A DNA stretch of 64,000 bases from Desulfobulbus oralis (lineage in GTDB: Bacteria; Desulfobacterota; Desulfobulbia; Desulfobulbales; Desulfobulbaceae): the NCBI RefSeq assembly GCF_002952055.1, contig NZ_CP021255.1, forward strand, positions 310,001 through 374,000. Reading direction: 5' to 3'. A program made the position numbers and the translations under genes. Numbering within the stretch: the stretch's first letter is position 1; each line of letters opens with the position of its first letter. Of the stretch, positions 38,629 through 51,394 are shown one piece after another. Under the pieces are notes generated by a model, which saw only the letters and a list, made by a program, of their open reading frames with translations, did not search any database and was not told the origin of the DNA.

Positions 38629-38650
38629 GGCAGGTCCCTGATCGGGTACG

Positions 38651-38690
38651 CAAAAACCGGAGCAAGGTGGAAACTTGCCCCGGTTCTTTT
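38651..38690 (-). terminator. Terminator of the dcw cluster (after ftsZ)
   Basis: On the minus strand AACCGGGGCAAG pairs with CTTGCTCCGGTT around a 7-base loop, followed by TTTTTG. It separates ftsZ from the histidine kinase gene. Confidence 0.85.
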
Positions 38691-38716
38691 GCAGACCATC
38701 TCGGATTACAGGATAC

Positions 38717-39946
38717 TCAGTTGGCGTTCCGGCGCACATAGGTTGGGATTTTCTCCAGCTCGTCCTCGTCCACGCCGTCATCGTCGAAGCTGGTCGCCGG
38801 CATCGGCGTCAGGCCGGTCGGCAGGGGATTGGGCCGGGCCGGGCTTTCATTGCCAAAGCCAAAGGAGCTGCCCGTATTGGTCCGCGCGGGCGGATCGTCA
38901 AAAGTGGTCCGGCGACTGCCCAGGCGAATCACCGGATGCCTGGGAGAGCGTACCGGAGTTTCAACCTCTTCACGGCTGCTGATGCCGGTGGCAATGACCG
39001 TGACCCGCATTTCCTCGCCCAGAGACTCGTCGTAAATCACGCCCAGAATGATGTTGGCATCTTCATGGGCCTTTTCCTGAATCAGGGCCATGGCTTCCTG
39101 CCATTCGGTCAGGGTCAGGGTCTCCCGGGCAGCGGAAACGTTGACCAGCACGCCCCTGGCGCCGTCAATGCCCACGTCCTCCAGCAGCTGGTTGTCGATG
39201 GCGGTCCTAGCCGCCTCCACGGCGCGATTCTCACCGGAGGCCACACCCGTGCCCATGATGGCCGGACCGACTTCACGCATGACGGTGCGCAGGTCTTCAA
39301 AGTCCAGGTTGATCTGGCCGTGCACCTTGATGACATCGGTAATGCCGCGTACCGCATCCAGGAGCACGTGGTCCACCTTTTCCAGCATCTCGCTCATGGT
39401 GGAATTCTTGTTCATCATGGTGAGCAGGCGGTCGTTCGGCACGGTAATGATGGTATCGGCATGCTCGCGCAGGGCCTCCCAGCCGGCCTCCGCGTTTTTC
39501 ATGCGTTTTTTGCCCTCAAAGCAGAAGGGCTTGCTGACCACGGCCACGGTCAGTGCGCCCACTTCCTTGCAGGCCCTGGCGATGACAGGCAGTGCGCCTG
39601 TACCCGTGCCGCCGCCCAGACCTGCGGTAATGAACACCATGTTGGCGCCGTCCAGTATGCCCAAGAGCTCTTCATAGCTCTCCTGCGCCGCTTCACGACC
39701 GCGATCCGGATCGGCGCCGGCCCCCAGGCCCTTGGTCACGCCAGAGCCCAACTGCAGCCTCCTCGGGGCGAGCGACATGTTCAGGGCCTGCATATCCGTG
39801 TTGGCCGCGATGAACTCCACGCCGGTCAGTTCGTTGGCCACCATGGTGTTGATGACGTTGCCGCCGCCGCCGCCCACGCCGATCACCTTGATGACGATGT
39901 CATCATTGATGACTTCCCCCCGCCCATACTCAGTCCTTATGTCCAT
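38717..39946 (-). CDS. ftsZ: Cell division GTPase FtsZ
   Basis: 409 residues from ATG 39946. Tubulin-like GTPase forming the Z ring. IKVIGVGGGGGN at the N-terminus, the tubulin signature GLGGGTGTGALP, VPNDRLL, and T7 loop NLDFEDLRTVM with the catalytic acid. A disordered linker leads to the C-terminal peptide LEKIPTYVRRNAN that binds FtsA. Upstream in-frame starts at 40024 (ATG) and 40093 (TTG) would add 26 or 49 residues; GAGGACCAGG before 39946 and usual length favour the short form. Last gene of the dcw cluster. Confidence 0.95.
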   Translation of the reverse strand: MDIRTEYGRGEVINDDIVIKVIGVGGGGGNVINTMVANELTGVEFIAANTDMQALNMSLAPRRLQLGSGVTKGLGAGADPDRGREAAQESYEELLGILDGANMVFITAGLGGGTGTGALPVIARACKEVGALTVAVVSKPFCFEGKKRMKNAEAGWEALREHADTIITVPNDRLLTMMNKNSTMSEMLEKVDHVLLDAVRGITDVIKVHGQINLDFEDLRTVMREVGPAIMGTGVASGENRAVEAARTAIDNQLLEDVGIDGARGVLVNVSAARETLTLTEWQEAMALIQEKAHEDANIILGVIYDESLGEEMRVTVIATGISSREEVETPVRSPRHPVIRLGSRRTTFDDPPARTNTGSSFGFGNESPARPNPLPTGLTPMPATSFDDDGVDEDELEKIPTYVRRNAN

Positions 39947-40097
39947 AGATGCCTGGTCCTCGTGTGGAGTATCCGTATTCTGCCCGGTTTCTGCCCCGGC
40001 CCGCAAATAGCTCGACTTGTCCATATCCCACCCCAACTGCCTTTCCGGCGTATGTTCGTGTTTTGATTGTTTCACGGGATCTCCAAATGGCAAAAGT

Positions 40098-41390
40098 TCA
40101 GATCATGCCCCGCAGCCAGCGTTTGAATCTGCTGAAGATCCCGCCCTGCTCCTGGGCGGCGAACTTCTTGGAATGGCTGCCAAAAAGCACCAGACCAACT
40201 GCAGTGGTCGTGCGCGGCGTATTGATCTGCTCCAGAAGACCGCCCACATTGCTGGGGTAGCCTATGCGCACCGGCATGTCGAAGACCTGCTCCGCCAACT
40301 CGACCACGTTGGGCAAAAGCGCGGTGCCGCCGGTCAGCACCAGGCCGGCCTTGATGCGATTGCGGACGCCGGCGGTGGCAATATTCTTGTCCACCAACTG
40401 GAAGATTTCCTCCATCCGGGCCTCCAGAATGCCGACCAGACTTTTCTGGGAGACCTTGCGGTTCTTGCGTTCGCCCACAGTCGGCACGTCAATCATCTGG
40501 TTTTCCTTGATGATGGACGACAGGGCGCCGCCATAGAGATACTTCAGCTCCTCGGCTTCCTGCAAGGGGGTACGCAAGCCCACGGAGAGGTCATTGGTCA
40601 GGTTGTTGCCGCCCAGCGCCAGCTCCCAGGAGTACTTGATGGTCCCATTGCTGAACACGGCCAGATCCGTGGTGCCGCCACCGATGTCGATAAGACCGAC
40701 GCCCTGATCCTTTTCCTCGGGTGTCAGCACCGCGTCGGCCGCTGCCACCGATTCCAGCACCACCTCGACCACGTTGAGGCCGGCCTGACTGCAGCAGGCA
40801 ATCAGGTTGTGCAGGGCCGTCATGTCGGCGGTGACAATACGTACATTGGTGACCAGCCGCACGCCGGTCATGCCCAGGGGACTCTGGATGCCGGTGTGGT
40901 CATCCACCATGAACTCCTGCGGGAGCACGTGGATGATCTGCTGGTTGTCGGAAATCTTGACGGTCTGCGCCGCCTGCACGACAGCCTCGATATCCTTCTG
41001 CCGGACTTCCTGATTGTTGATGGCAATGATGCCCGGGGAATCGAAACTCTTGATATGGCTGCCGGCAATGCCCACATAGACCTGATTGATGTCGCAGCCA
41101 GCCATGTCGGAGGCCTTTTTCACCGCCGTCCTGACGGCCTCGACCGTGGACTGAATATTGACCACCACCCCCTTGCGCATGCCGGAAGACTGGCTGGTGC
41201 CCACGCCGATGATGTCCACCCGATCAGGAAATACTTCGCCGATCATGGCGCAGATTTTGGTGGAGCCGATATCCAGACCGGCTACCAGAAGGCCGGGTTC
41301 CCGGTCTTCGCGTGCGTCAATCTGCACCCGTCTTTCTTCCAAGCCTCCGCCGGCAGACTGTTCCCGCTCCGTCATCCATGATTCATTCAT
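40098..41390 (-). CDS. ftsA: Cell division protein FtsA
   Basis: 430 residues, actin fold, tethers FtsZ to the membrane. GLDIGSTKICAMIGE, DIGGGTTDLAVF and LTGGTALLPNV are the nucleotide-binding motifs. The C-terminal IFSRFKRWLRGMI is a basic amphipathic helix for membrane binding. ATG 41390 with AGGG upstream is preferred to an in-frame GTG at 41423. Followed by ftsZ. Confidence 0.95.
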   Translation of the reverse strand: MNESWMTEREQSAGGGLEERRVQIDAREDREPGLLVAGLDIGSTKICAMIGEVFPDRVDIIGVGTSQSSGMRKGVVVNIQSTVEAVRTAVKKASDMAGCDINQVYVGIAGSHIKSFDSPGIIAINNQEVRQKDIEAVVQAAQTVKISDNQQIIHVLPQEFMVDDHTGIQSPLGMTGVRLVTNVRIVTADMTALHNLIACCSQAGLNVVEVVLESVAAADAVLTPEEKDQGVGLIDIGGGTTDLAVFSNGTIKYSWELALGGNNLTNDLSVGLRTPLQEAEELKYLYGGALSSIIKENQMIDVPTVGERKNRKVSQKSLVGILEARMEEIFQLVDKNIATAGVRNRIKAGLVLTGGTALLPNVVELAEQVFDMPVRIGYPSNVGGLLEQINTPRTTTAVGLVLFGSHSKKFAAQEQGGIFSRFKRWLRGMI

Positions 41391-41456
41391 TATATACCCT
41401 GTCAATTCGTATTCTCCTGCCACAGCAGGGCAATCCGGAACCCGTTCCGCACCCGC

Positions 41457-42392
41457 TCACTTGGACTGTGCTGAACGACATAACATTTTATTTACATCAT
41501 CACCATATCCCATTTCAAGCACAGTGGTCCGTCCGATGTCGCCGCTGTCGTAGAGTTGCTTGAGCACATGCAGCAACTCGTTGAATTTATGCTCTAAATG
41601 ATCACGCCCAAAATGAATGGGAAAAGGATGCTCCGCCAGATAAAGAGTAAAATCTTTTTTTGTTCCGATATACACTTCGGAAACCGACTGCAGGGGCAGG
41701 AGGGCATTGCCCCGGGCAGCCAGGTGCAAAATCTGCAAGGCCCTCTCGGCTGCGCCCCCCGTGACCAGCCGTCCGTCCGCGATGTCATCCGGGCCAGCGC
41801 CATTGATCACCGGATAATCCAGTCCGCCCCCCTCGGGCACCTCGGCAATGACATGGCCATCGTAATCGATGTAACTCAACTGGGAGCCGCCACCGGGATG
41901 AACCTGATTGAGCAGGGCAAAGGGCACATACTCGTGCAGCTCCACCAGGACGCCCGAAGGCCACTGCCTTTTGACCTGCACCCCGGCCACCCAGGGATGG
42001 GTGGCAATCTGCCGCTCGATCCTGCGGGTGTTCAGGGTCACCAGATTGAGGCCCTGTTCGAGACCGCCCAGACCCAGCACCTGCCCTTCGCTCAGGGTAT
42101 GCGCGCCCTCGAGGCGCAGTTCCGTCACCCGGAAGATGTTCCAGTGGCAGAGTTGATGCAAGGTCCATCCTCCCAGCAGGGCCAGCCCCAGCAACATGCA
42201 GGGCATACGCAAGCCTGCCAGCGAAAAACGTCTGTTTGGGAGGCGCTGGTGTTCGGCGCTGTACAGGCTAGTTGCCGGATACGGCCGTGCCTGACGCCGG
42301 CCCAGGAGCCGAAGCAGCCCCCCGCATATGCTCTGCCAGGCGCCGGTCCGGCGGTGGCGTCCGAAAGCACTTCTTTTCCTTTGATAGTTCAT
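41457..42392 (-). CDS. ftsQ: Cell division protein FtsQ
   Basis: 311 residues. A basic cytoplasmic N-terminus, one membrane helix near 65-85 (CMLLGLALLGGWTLHQL), a POTRA domain (FRVTELRLEGAHTLSEGQVL ... RQIATHPWVAGVQVKRQWP) and a beta domain. It bridges FtsL/FtsB with the rest of the divisome. AGGAGAGAGA precedes the ATG. Position after murB is standard. Confidence 0.9.
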   Translation of the reverse strand: MNYQRKRSAFGRHRRTGAWQSICGGLLRLLGRRQARPYPATSLYSAEHQRLPNRRFSLAGLRMPCMLLGLALLGGWTLHQLCHWNIFRVTELRLEGAHTLSEGQVLGLGGLEQGLNLVTLNTRRIERQIATHPWVAGVQVKRQWPSGVLVELHEYVPFALLNQVHPGGGSQLSYIDYDGHVIAEVPEGGGLDYPVINGAGPDDIADGRLVTGGAAERALQILHLAARGNALLPLQSVSEVYIGTKKDFTLYLAEHPFPIHFGRDHLEHKFNELLHVLKQLYDSGDIGRTTVLEMGYGDDVNKMLCRSAQSK

Positions 42393-42409
42393 TCTCTCTC
42401 CTGGCACGC

Positions 42410-43336
42410 TCAAAACAGGCGCACCTCGGGCTCCAGCACGATGCCGCAGTGCCGGCGCACCCGTTCCTGGACGACGCGCATGAGCCCCAGGATATCTTCC
42501 GGGCTGGCGCCGCCCCGATTGACAATGATGTTGCCGTGCCTGGGCGAGACCATGGCCTGCCCGTGACTGTAGCCCTTGAGTCCGGCCCGCTCGATCAGCC
42601 GGCCCGCATAGTCGCCGGGTGGATTCTTGAAAAAGGAGCCGGCGCTGGGCATGCCGAGCGGCTGTCTGGCCCGCCTTTGGGCCAGCACCGCGCGCATCCG
42701 CTCCCGTATGTCCGCCCCGGCCGCGAGCCGCAGGCCAAGCGTTGCTCCGGTAATCAGGCAGTGCTCCCGGTATGCCGGCGGGAACAGGGTCTGCCGGTAC
42801 TGGAAGGACAGCAGGCGGGCGGGCAGCTCGGCCGCCTCGCCCCTGGCATTCAGGCAGCGCAGGGCCACGAGCCTGTCGCCCATGCAACCGCCGAAGGCGC
42901 CGGCGTTCATGGCCACGGCGCCGCCGACCGTGCCGGGAATACCGGTCATAAACTCCAGACCGGAGAACCCCTGTTGCGCGCACCAGCCCAGAAGGCGGCT
43001 CAGGCGGATGCCTGCCTGCACATCCACCAGATGCAGGCCCTCCGGGGCCGGGTCCTCCCGCAGGAGCAGGTCCCTCTGGCTGCCTTTGAGACGCAGGAAC
43101 ACGCCCTCGTGCAGACCGCTTTTGAAAAGAATATTGGAACCGCCGCCCAAAACCTGCCAGGGAATGCGCTCCTCGCCCAGCCAGCGCAAAAGGCCCGGCA
43201 AAACGGAGCAGTCTCCGGTTTCCACCAGAGCCTCGATAGTGCCGCCGGTGCGGAAGGAGGAGAAATCAGCCATGCTGACCTGCCACCGCACCATCGGGCA
43301 GAGCCGCTCCAGGGCTTTTTTCTGGCTGCTGTTCAT
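42410..43336 (-). CDS. murB: UDP-N-acetylenolpyruvoylglucosamine reductase MurB
   Basis: 308 residues, FAD enzyme reducing UDP-GlcNAc-enolpyruvate to UDP-MurNAc. FRTGG and VLGGGSNIL bind FAD; GLEFMTGIPGTVGGAVAMNAGAFG, PSAGSFFKNP with the catalytic serine and a C-terminal glutamate (LEPEVRLF) fit the type II-like family without the tyrosine loop. Between murC and ftsQ. Confidence 0.94.
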   Translation of the reverse strand: MNSSQKKALERLCPMVRWQVSMADFSSFRTGGTIEALVETGDCSVLPGLLRWLGEERIPWQVLGGGSNILFKSGLHEGVFLRLKGSQRDLLLREDPAPEGLHLVDVQAGIRLSRLLGWCAQQGFSGLEFMTGIPGTVGGAVAMNAGAFGGCMGDRLVALRCLNARGEAAELPARLLSFQYRQTLFPPAYREHCLITGATLGLRLAAGADIRERMRAVLAQRRARQPLGMPSAGSFFKNPPGDYAGRLIERAGLKGYSHGQAMVSPRHGNIIVNRGGASPEDILGLMRVVQERVRRHCGIVLEPEVRLF

Positions 43337-43388
43337 GGCATCGTCACCGGATCAGAGTTGTATGAAAAGATCTGTCATGCATGCCCCG

Positions 43389-44777
43389 CTATGGCCCCAC
43401 GCCCTGCAAAAGGGCAAGCAACTGCTCGCCCAGCCGGCCGACGCTGCCGGCGCCCAGGGTCAGCACCAGATCCCCCGGCTCCAGCAGCGGCAGGAGCCTT
43501 GCCGGATCGGCCAGCACTTCCGGCAGATAGTGGATCTGCTTCTGGCCGTACTGACGAATGGCCTCGGCCAAAGCTGCGCTCGACACCCCTTCGAGCGGCG
43601 CTTCGCTCGCCGCATAGATGTCGCAGAGAATCAGGACATCCGAACGCCTGAAGGCGGTCAGAAACTGGTCGAAGAGCGCCGTGGTGCGGCTGTAGCGGTG
43701 CGGCTGGAACACGGTCACCACCCGGCGCTCCGGCCAGCCCTCGCGGACCGCCCAAAGCGTGGCGCGAATCTCCGTGGGGTGATGGCCGTAGTCATCCACC
43801 ACCAGAATGCCCCCGGCCTCGCCTTTGGTCTGCAGCCGGCGCTGCACGCCCTGAAAACTGCCCAGGGCCCGGGCGATACGGCCAAAATCAATGTCCAGCT
43901 CCAGCCCCACAGCGACTGCGGCCAGGCTGTTGTAGACCAGATGCCGGCCCGGGCGGTTGAGGCTGATTTCCCCCAGTTCCCGGTCACGGGAGCGCACGGT
44001 AAACACGTAGCGGCCGTTCTGGCGGCTCAGTTTCACGGCCTGCAGGTCTGCCTGCTCGGAAAGGCCGTAGGTGATGATGCGCTTTCTGATCTGCGGCAGC
44101 AGTTGGGCCACATTGTCGTCGTCCAGGCAGAGCACGGCCACGCCGTAAAAGGGCAGGCGCTCGACAAAGGCCCCGAACACCGAACGAATATGCTCCAGGT
44201 CGCGGTAATAGTCCAGATGCTCCAGATCGATGTTGGTGATGACCTCGATGGCCGGGGAGAGCTTCAGAAAAGAGCCGTCGCTCTCGTCCGCCTCGGCAAC
44301 CAGGAACTCGCCGCTGCCCAGGCGGGCGTTGCTGCCCCCCAGACTCTGCACCTTGCCGCCCACCACGACCGCCGGGTCCAGTCCCGCCTCGGTCAGCACC
44401 GCAGCCACCATGGACGTGGTGCTGGTTTTGCCGTGACTGCCGGCCACCGCGATGCCGTAGCGCTTGAGCCGCATCAGTTCGGCCAGCATCTCGGCCCGCT
44501 GCACGATCGGGATCTTCTCCGCCACCGCGGCCGCCACTTCCGGGTTGTCGGGCCGGACGGCGCTGGACACCACCACCACGTCTGCGCCCTCTATCCAGCG
44601 GGCGTCGTGACCGATGTGCACCGTGCCGCCCAGGCTCTCCAGATGCCTGGTCAGCTCGTTTTCCTGCAGATCGGAGCCGCTCACCCGGTAGTGCAGAGTC
44701 AGCAGGAGTTCGGCGATGCCGGACATGCCGATGCCGCCGATGCCCACGAAATGAATATGCAGGTTGTGTCTGTACAT
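43389..44777 (-). CDS. murC: UDP-N-acetylmuramate--L-alanine ligase MurC
   Basis: 462 residues, first amino-acid ligase of the Mur pathway. HFVGIGGIGMSGIAEL binds the UDP substrate, AGSHGKTSTTSM is the P-loop, EADESDGSFL and DYGHHPTEI are family motifs. MYRHNLH at 44777, four bases after the murG stop, matches the family start; the open frame upstream is a murG shadow. Confidence 0.95.
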   Translation of the reverse strand: MYRHNLHIHFVGIGGIGMSGIAELLLTLHYRVSGSDLQENELTRHLESLGGTVHIGHDARWIEGADVVVVSSAVRPDNPEVAAAVAEKIPIVQRAEMLAELMRLKRYGIAVAGSHGKTSTTSMVAAVLTEAGLDPAVVVGGKVQSLGGSNARLGSGEFLVAEADESDGSFLKLSPAIEVITNIDLEHLDYYRDLEHIRSVFGAFVERLPFYGVAVLCLDDDNVAQLLPQIRKRIITYGLSEQADLQAVKLSRQNGRYVFTVRSRDRELGEISLNRPGRHLVYNSLAAVAVGLELDIDFGRIARALGSFQGVQRRLQTKGEAGGILVVDDYGHHPTEIRATLWAVREGWPERRVVTVFQPHRYSRTTALFDQFLTAFRRSDVLILCDIYAASEAPLEGVSSAALAEAIRQYGQKQIHYLPEVLADPARLLPLLEPGDLVLTLGAGSVGRLGEQLLALLQGVGP

Positions 44778-44781
44778 AGGC

Positions 44782-45873
44782 TCAATGTCCTTTTGCCGCC
44801 AGGAGCAGGCATTCGTCCACCAGCCGCTCCGCCGCATCCGGCCGGGCCAGGGCCCGCATGGCCCGGCCCATCTCGTAAAGCCGCCCGCGGTCGGCCACGA
44901 AGTCCTGCAGACAGGCGGCCAGCCTTTCCGGCGACAGCTCATGCTCCCGGAAGACCAGCGCCGCATGCCCGTCCGCATAGTAGGCCGCGTTGATGGCCTG
45001 ATGGTCATCGGCAGCATAGGGATAGGGCACCAGAATGGCGGGGAGCCCCATAAGCGCCAGTTCGGCCAGAGTCGTGGCTCCGGCCCGCGACACGGCCAGA
45101 TCCGCCGCCGCATAGGCCGCGGCCATGTCCATGATGAAGGGCGTGACCTGGGCCTCGATGCCGGCCGCGGCATAGCCTGCGCGCAGCCGCTCCGCATCTG
45201 CCTGGCCGCTCTGGTGCTGCACCCGTATCCCAAGGCCCTGCCGATGGAGCAGCATCAGGGCCGCGAGCAGCAGCTCGTTCACCGCGTGCGCGCCCTGACT
45301 GCCCCCCAGAACCAGCAGGTGCAGCGGCTCGCCCGCAGACCGCACGCGGCGCCCGCTCCGGGCGGCCGCCACAATCTCTGCCCGCACCGGATTGCCGGTC
45401 TGCACGGTTTTGCCTGCCGGAAAAGCCGGCCTGCAGGGCAGAGAAATGCAGATCCTGTCCACAAAGTGCCCAGCCAGCCGGTTGGCCAGCCCAGGCACCG
45501 AATTCTGTTCGTGAATGGCCGTCGGCACGCCCAGAGTCTTCGCCGCCACCAGAACGGGCCCAGTGACGTAACCGCCCACGCCAAAGACCAGATCCGGCCG
45601 GAACTGCCGCAGCAGTCGCCTGGCCTGCCAGATGGCCCGGGGCTGGGAGCAGAGGGCCCGCAGCCGCGCCCCCAGGCCCCGTCCCTTCAAAGCGCCGCTG
45701 GCCAGGGCGGCCAGTTGAAAACCCTGGCCCTGCAGCGCCTGCTGGTCCAGGAGCCGCGAGGTGCCGATGAAGAGGATCTCGCTGCCCGGCTCACGGTGCT
45801 TCAGCGCATTCGCCAGGGCAATGCCCGGGAAAAGATGTCCGCCGGTGCCACCGCCGGCAATCGCCGCACGCAT
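44782..45873 (-). CDS. murG: MurG glycosyltransferase (lipid II synthesis)
   Basis: 363 residues, GT28 fold, adds GlcNAc to lipid I at the inner leaflet. AGGGTGGHLFPGIALA at the N-terminus, FGVGGYVTGPV, EQNSVPGLANR, LGGSQGAHAVNE and SRAGATTLAELALMGLPAIL are diagnostic. It begins one base before the murD stop region (45875), so the two are joined with no room for ftsW. Confidence 0.95.
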   Translation of the reverse strand: MRAAIAGGGTGGHLFPGIALANALKHREPGSEILFIGTSRLLDQQALQGQGFQLAALASGALKGRGLGARLRALCSQPRAIWQARRLLRQFRPDLVFGVGGYVTGPVLVAAKTLGVPTAIHEQNSVPGLANRLAGHFVDRICISLPCRPAFPAGKTVQTGNPVRAEIVAAARSGRRVRSAGEPLHLLVLGGSQGAHAVNELLLAALMLLHRQGLGIRVQHQSGQADAERLRAGYAAAGIEAQVTPFIMDMAAAYAAADLAVSRAGATTLAELALMGLPAILVPYPYAADDHQAINAAYYADGHAALVFREHELSPERLAACLQDFVADRGRLYEMGRAMRALARPDAAERLVDECLLLAAKGH

Positions 45874-45874
45874 A

Positions 45875-47263
45875 TCAGGGCTCCGCTTTTTTCAAGGCCA
45901 GGACCGCCTCCGCAAAGACCCGGCCCCGCTCCGCATAACCGGAAAACATGTCGAAGCTGGAGCAGCCGGGCGCCAGCAGCACCGTATCACCGGGCTGGGC
46001 CCTCTCCTTTGCCAGGTGCACCGCCTCGTGCATGTCCCCGGCGCGCAGGCTCGGCGTCAGGCTGCCATAGGCCGCTTCGATCAGGGGCGCGGCCTCGCCC
46101 AGCAGCACCAGCGTGCGCACCTTCTGCCGCACCAGATCCGCCACCAGCCCGTAATCGCCCCCCTTGTCGCGGCCGCCGGCGATCAGCACCACCCTGCCCG
46201 GGCAACTGGCCAGCGCCGCCGCCATGGCGCCGATATTGGTGGCCTTGGAATCGTCGATCCAGTTCACGCCCCCGATCAGGGCCACCGGGGCCATGCGATG
46301 CGCCGCCGGCTGAAAACTGGCCAGGCCTGCCGCCATGGCCTCGGGCCCGATGTCCAGCGCCCCCACAGCCAGGAGCGCGGCCGCGGCGTTCAGCCGGTTT
46401 ACCAGAGAATGCAGGCGGCCGGCTGCCAGCGGGAAGAGCTGTTCCCGGCCGGCCGAGGCCAGCCGCAGGCCATCGGCTGTCACCACGCAATCCGCATCCG
46501 CCGCCCTGCCGAAGCTCAGGCGCCGCACGCCGTCGGGCAGCTTCGTGGCCGCCACCAGGGCGTCGTCGATGCCCAGAATGGCCGTATCGCCCGGCCCCTG
46601 CCTGGCAAAGAGCTTTCTTTTGGCCGCCGCATACCGTTCAAGGGAGCCGTGGCGGTCCAGATGGTCGGGCGTGAGATTCAAAAACAGCCCGATGTCCGGC
46701 CGGAAGGCGCCGGAGATGTCGAGCTGAAAGCTCGACAGTTCCAGCACCACACAGTCGTAGCCTTCGGGATGCAGGCAACAGTCCAGAAGCGGGGCGCCGA
46801 TATTGCCGCCCACAAAGGGCCTTCTGCCCGCTGTTTTCAGGAGATGCCCGATCAGCCCGGTCGTCGTGGTCTTGCCATTGGAACCGGTAACCGCAATGAC
46901 CGGCGCCCGAAAACGCCCGGCAGCCAGGGCCAGTTCGCCCATGATCGGAATACCCCGCCGCCCTGCCGCCACGACCAGCGGGTTTTGCAGCGGCACGCCG
47001 GGCGCCGGCGAAAGCAGATCCAGACCATCCAGAAAGCTGCCACCCGTGCCGCCAAACTCGCAGACCGCACCGCATCCCTCCAGAAAGTCCAGGAATCCGG
47101 GTTCCGCCTCCGCCAGCTGTTCACGGCTGCGCTGGTCGCTGACCCTGAGCCTGAGCCCGAGGCTCGCCAGAAAGCGCGCCGCTGCCCGGCCGGCCAGGCC
47201 CAGGCCCAGAACGCCCGCCACCTGTCCCGCCCGCAGCGGCAATGGGTCCGTAGCGCAGCCCAT
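45875..47263 (-). CDS. murD: UDP-N-acetylmuramoylalanine--D-glutamate ligase MurD
   Basis: 462 residues. VLGLGLAGRAAARFL at the N-terminal Rossmann domain, P-loop AVTGSNGKTTTTGLIGH, NLTPDHLDRHGS, WIDDSKATN and LIAGGRDKGGDY are the family motifs. MGCATD at 47263 lies two bases after the mraY stop and fits the family; upstream frame is a mraY shadow. Its stop is next to the murG start where ftsW normally sits. Confidence 0.94.
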   Translation of the reverse strand: MGCATDPLPLRAGQVAGVLGLGLAGRAAARFLASLGLRLRVSDQRSREQLAEAEPGFLDFLEGCGAVCEFGGTGGSFLDGLDLLSPAPGVPLQNPLVVAAGRRGIPIMGELALAAGRFRAPVIAVTGSNGKTTTTGLIGHLLKTAGRRPFVGGNIGAPLLDCCLHPEGYDCVVLELSSFQLDISGAFRPDIGLFLNLTPDHLDRHGSLERYAAAKRKLFARQGPGDTAILGIDDALVAATKLPDGVRRLSFGRAADADCVVTADGLRLASAGREQLFPLAAGRLHSLVNRLNAAAALLAVGALDIGPEAMAAGLASFQPAAHRMAPVALIGGVNWIDDSKATNIGAMAAALASCPGRVVLIAGGRDKGGDYGLVADLVRQKVRTLVLLGEAAPLIEAAYGSLTPSLRAGDMHEAVHLAKERAQPGDTVLLAPGCSSFDMFSGYAERGRVFAEAVLALKKAEP

Positions 47264-47265
47264 CT

Positions 47266-48334
47266 TCACCTCAGCTTCAGGGTGCTCAGGGCCAAAAGGC
47301 CCAGGATGATGGATATGATCCAGAAGCGCATCACGACCTTGGGCTCGGGCCAACCCTTTTTCTCGAAATGGTGGTGGAAGGGCGCCATGAGGAAGATGCG
47401 CCTGCCGTGGCTCAGCTTGAAGTAGCCCACCTGCAAAATGACGGAGACCGCTTCCATGACGAAGAGGCCGCCCACAATCACCAGGAGAAATTCCTGTTTG
47501 GTGATAATGGCCACCGCGCCCAGGGTGGCGCCCAGAGACAGGGAACCGACATCGCCCATGAAAATCTGGGCCGGGTAGCAGTTGAACCAGAGAAAGCCCA
47601 GGCAGGCGCCGACGATGGCCCCGCAGAACACCGTGACCTCGCCCGCGCCTTCCACATAGGGGATCTGCAGATAGGAGGCTATGACCGCATTGCCGGCCGC
47701 GTAGGAAAAGACCAGATAGGTTGAGGCGGTGGTGAGAATCGGCCCGGCCGCGAGACCATCCAGACCGTCGGTCAGGTTGACGGCATTGGAGGCGCCCACA
47801 ATGACCAGAACCGCGAACGGCAGATACCACCAGCCCAGGTCCGGCTGGATGCTCTTGAAAAAGGGCAGACTGAGCCTGCCGTTGTAGTGCAGACAGGCCA
47901 GAAGGATGAAGGCCGCCACCGCCGCCCCCCCAATCTGCAGAACCAGCTTTTCTCTGGGCGAGATGCCCCGGCTGTTGCCCCTGCTGATTTTCTTCCAGTC
48001 GTCCATGGCGCCGATGCCGGCGTAAAACACGCTGATGGCCAGCAGCAGCCACACGAGCCCGTTGCGCAGATCGCACCACAGGAGGACGGCCGCCCCCATG
48101 CCGGCCAGCACGAGCAGGCCGCCCATGGTGGGCACCCCGCGCTTGGACCAGTGGGTTTCCGGACCGTCGTCGCGCACCACCTGGCCGATCTGCCGGCTCC
48201 TGAGCCAGCGGATAAAGGCCGGCCCGCAGAAGGCCACCACTAGGAAGGCGGTGATTGCGCTGCCGATGGAGCGCAGGGTGATGTAGCGAAAGACGTTCAG
48301 CCAGCTCCATTCGGTATGGAAGCCGTACAGCAGA

Positions 48335-48345
<11 letters not shown>
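47266..48345 (-). CDS. mraY: Phospho-MurNAc-pentapeptide translocase MraY
   Basis: 359 residues, ten membrane helices, makes lipid I from UDP-MurNAc-pentapeptide and undecaprenyl phosphate. KRGVPTMGGLL, DDWKK, VNLTDGLDGLA, FMGDVGSL and APFHHHFEKKGWPE give the catalytic aspartates and histidine loop. MLYNLL at 48345 with AGGAGAGG upstream is the start. It overlaps the end of the murE/murF gene by 11 bases. Confidence 0.96.
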
Positions 48346-51390
<3,045 letters not shown>

Positions 51391-51394
<4 letters not shown>

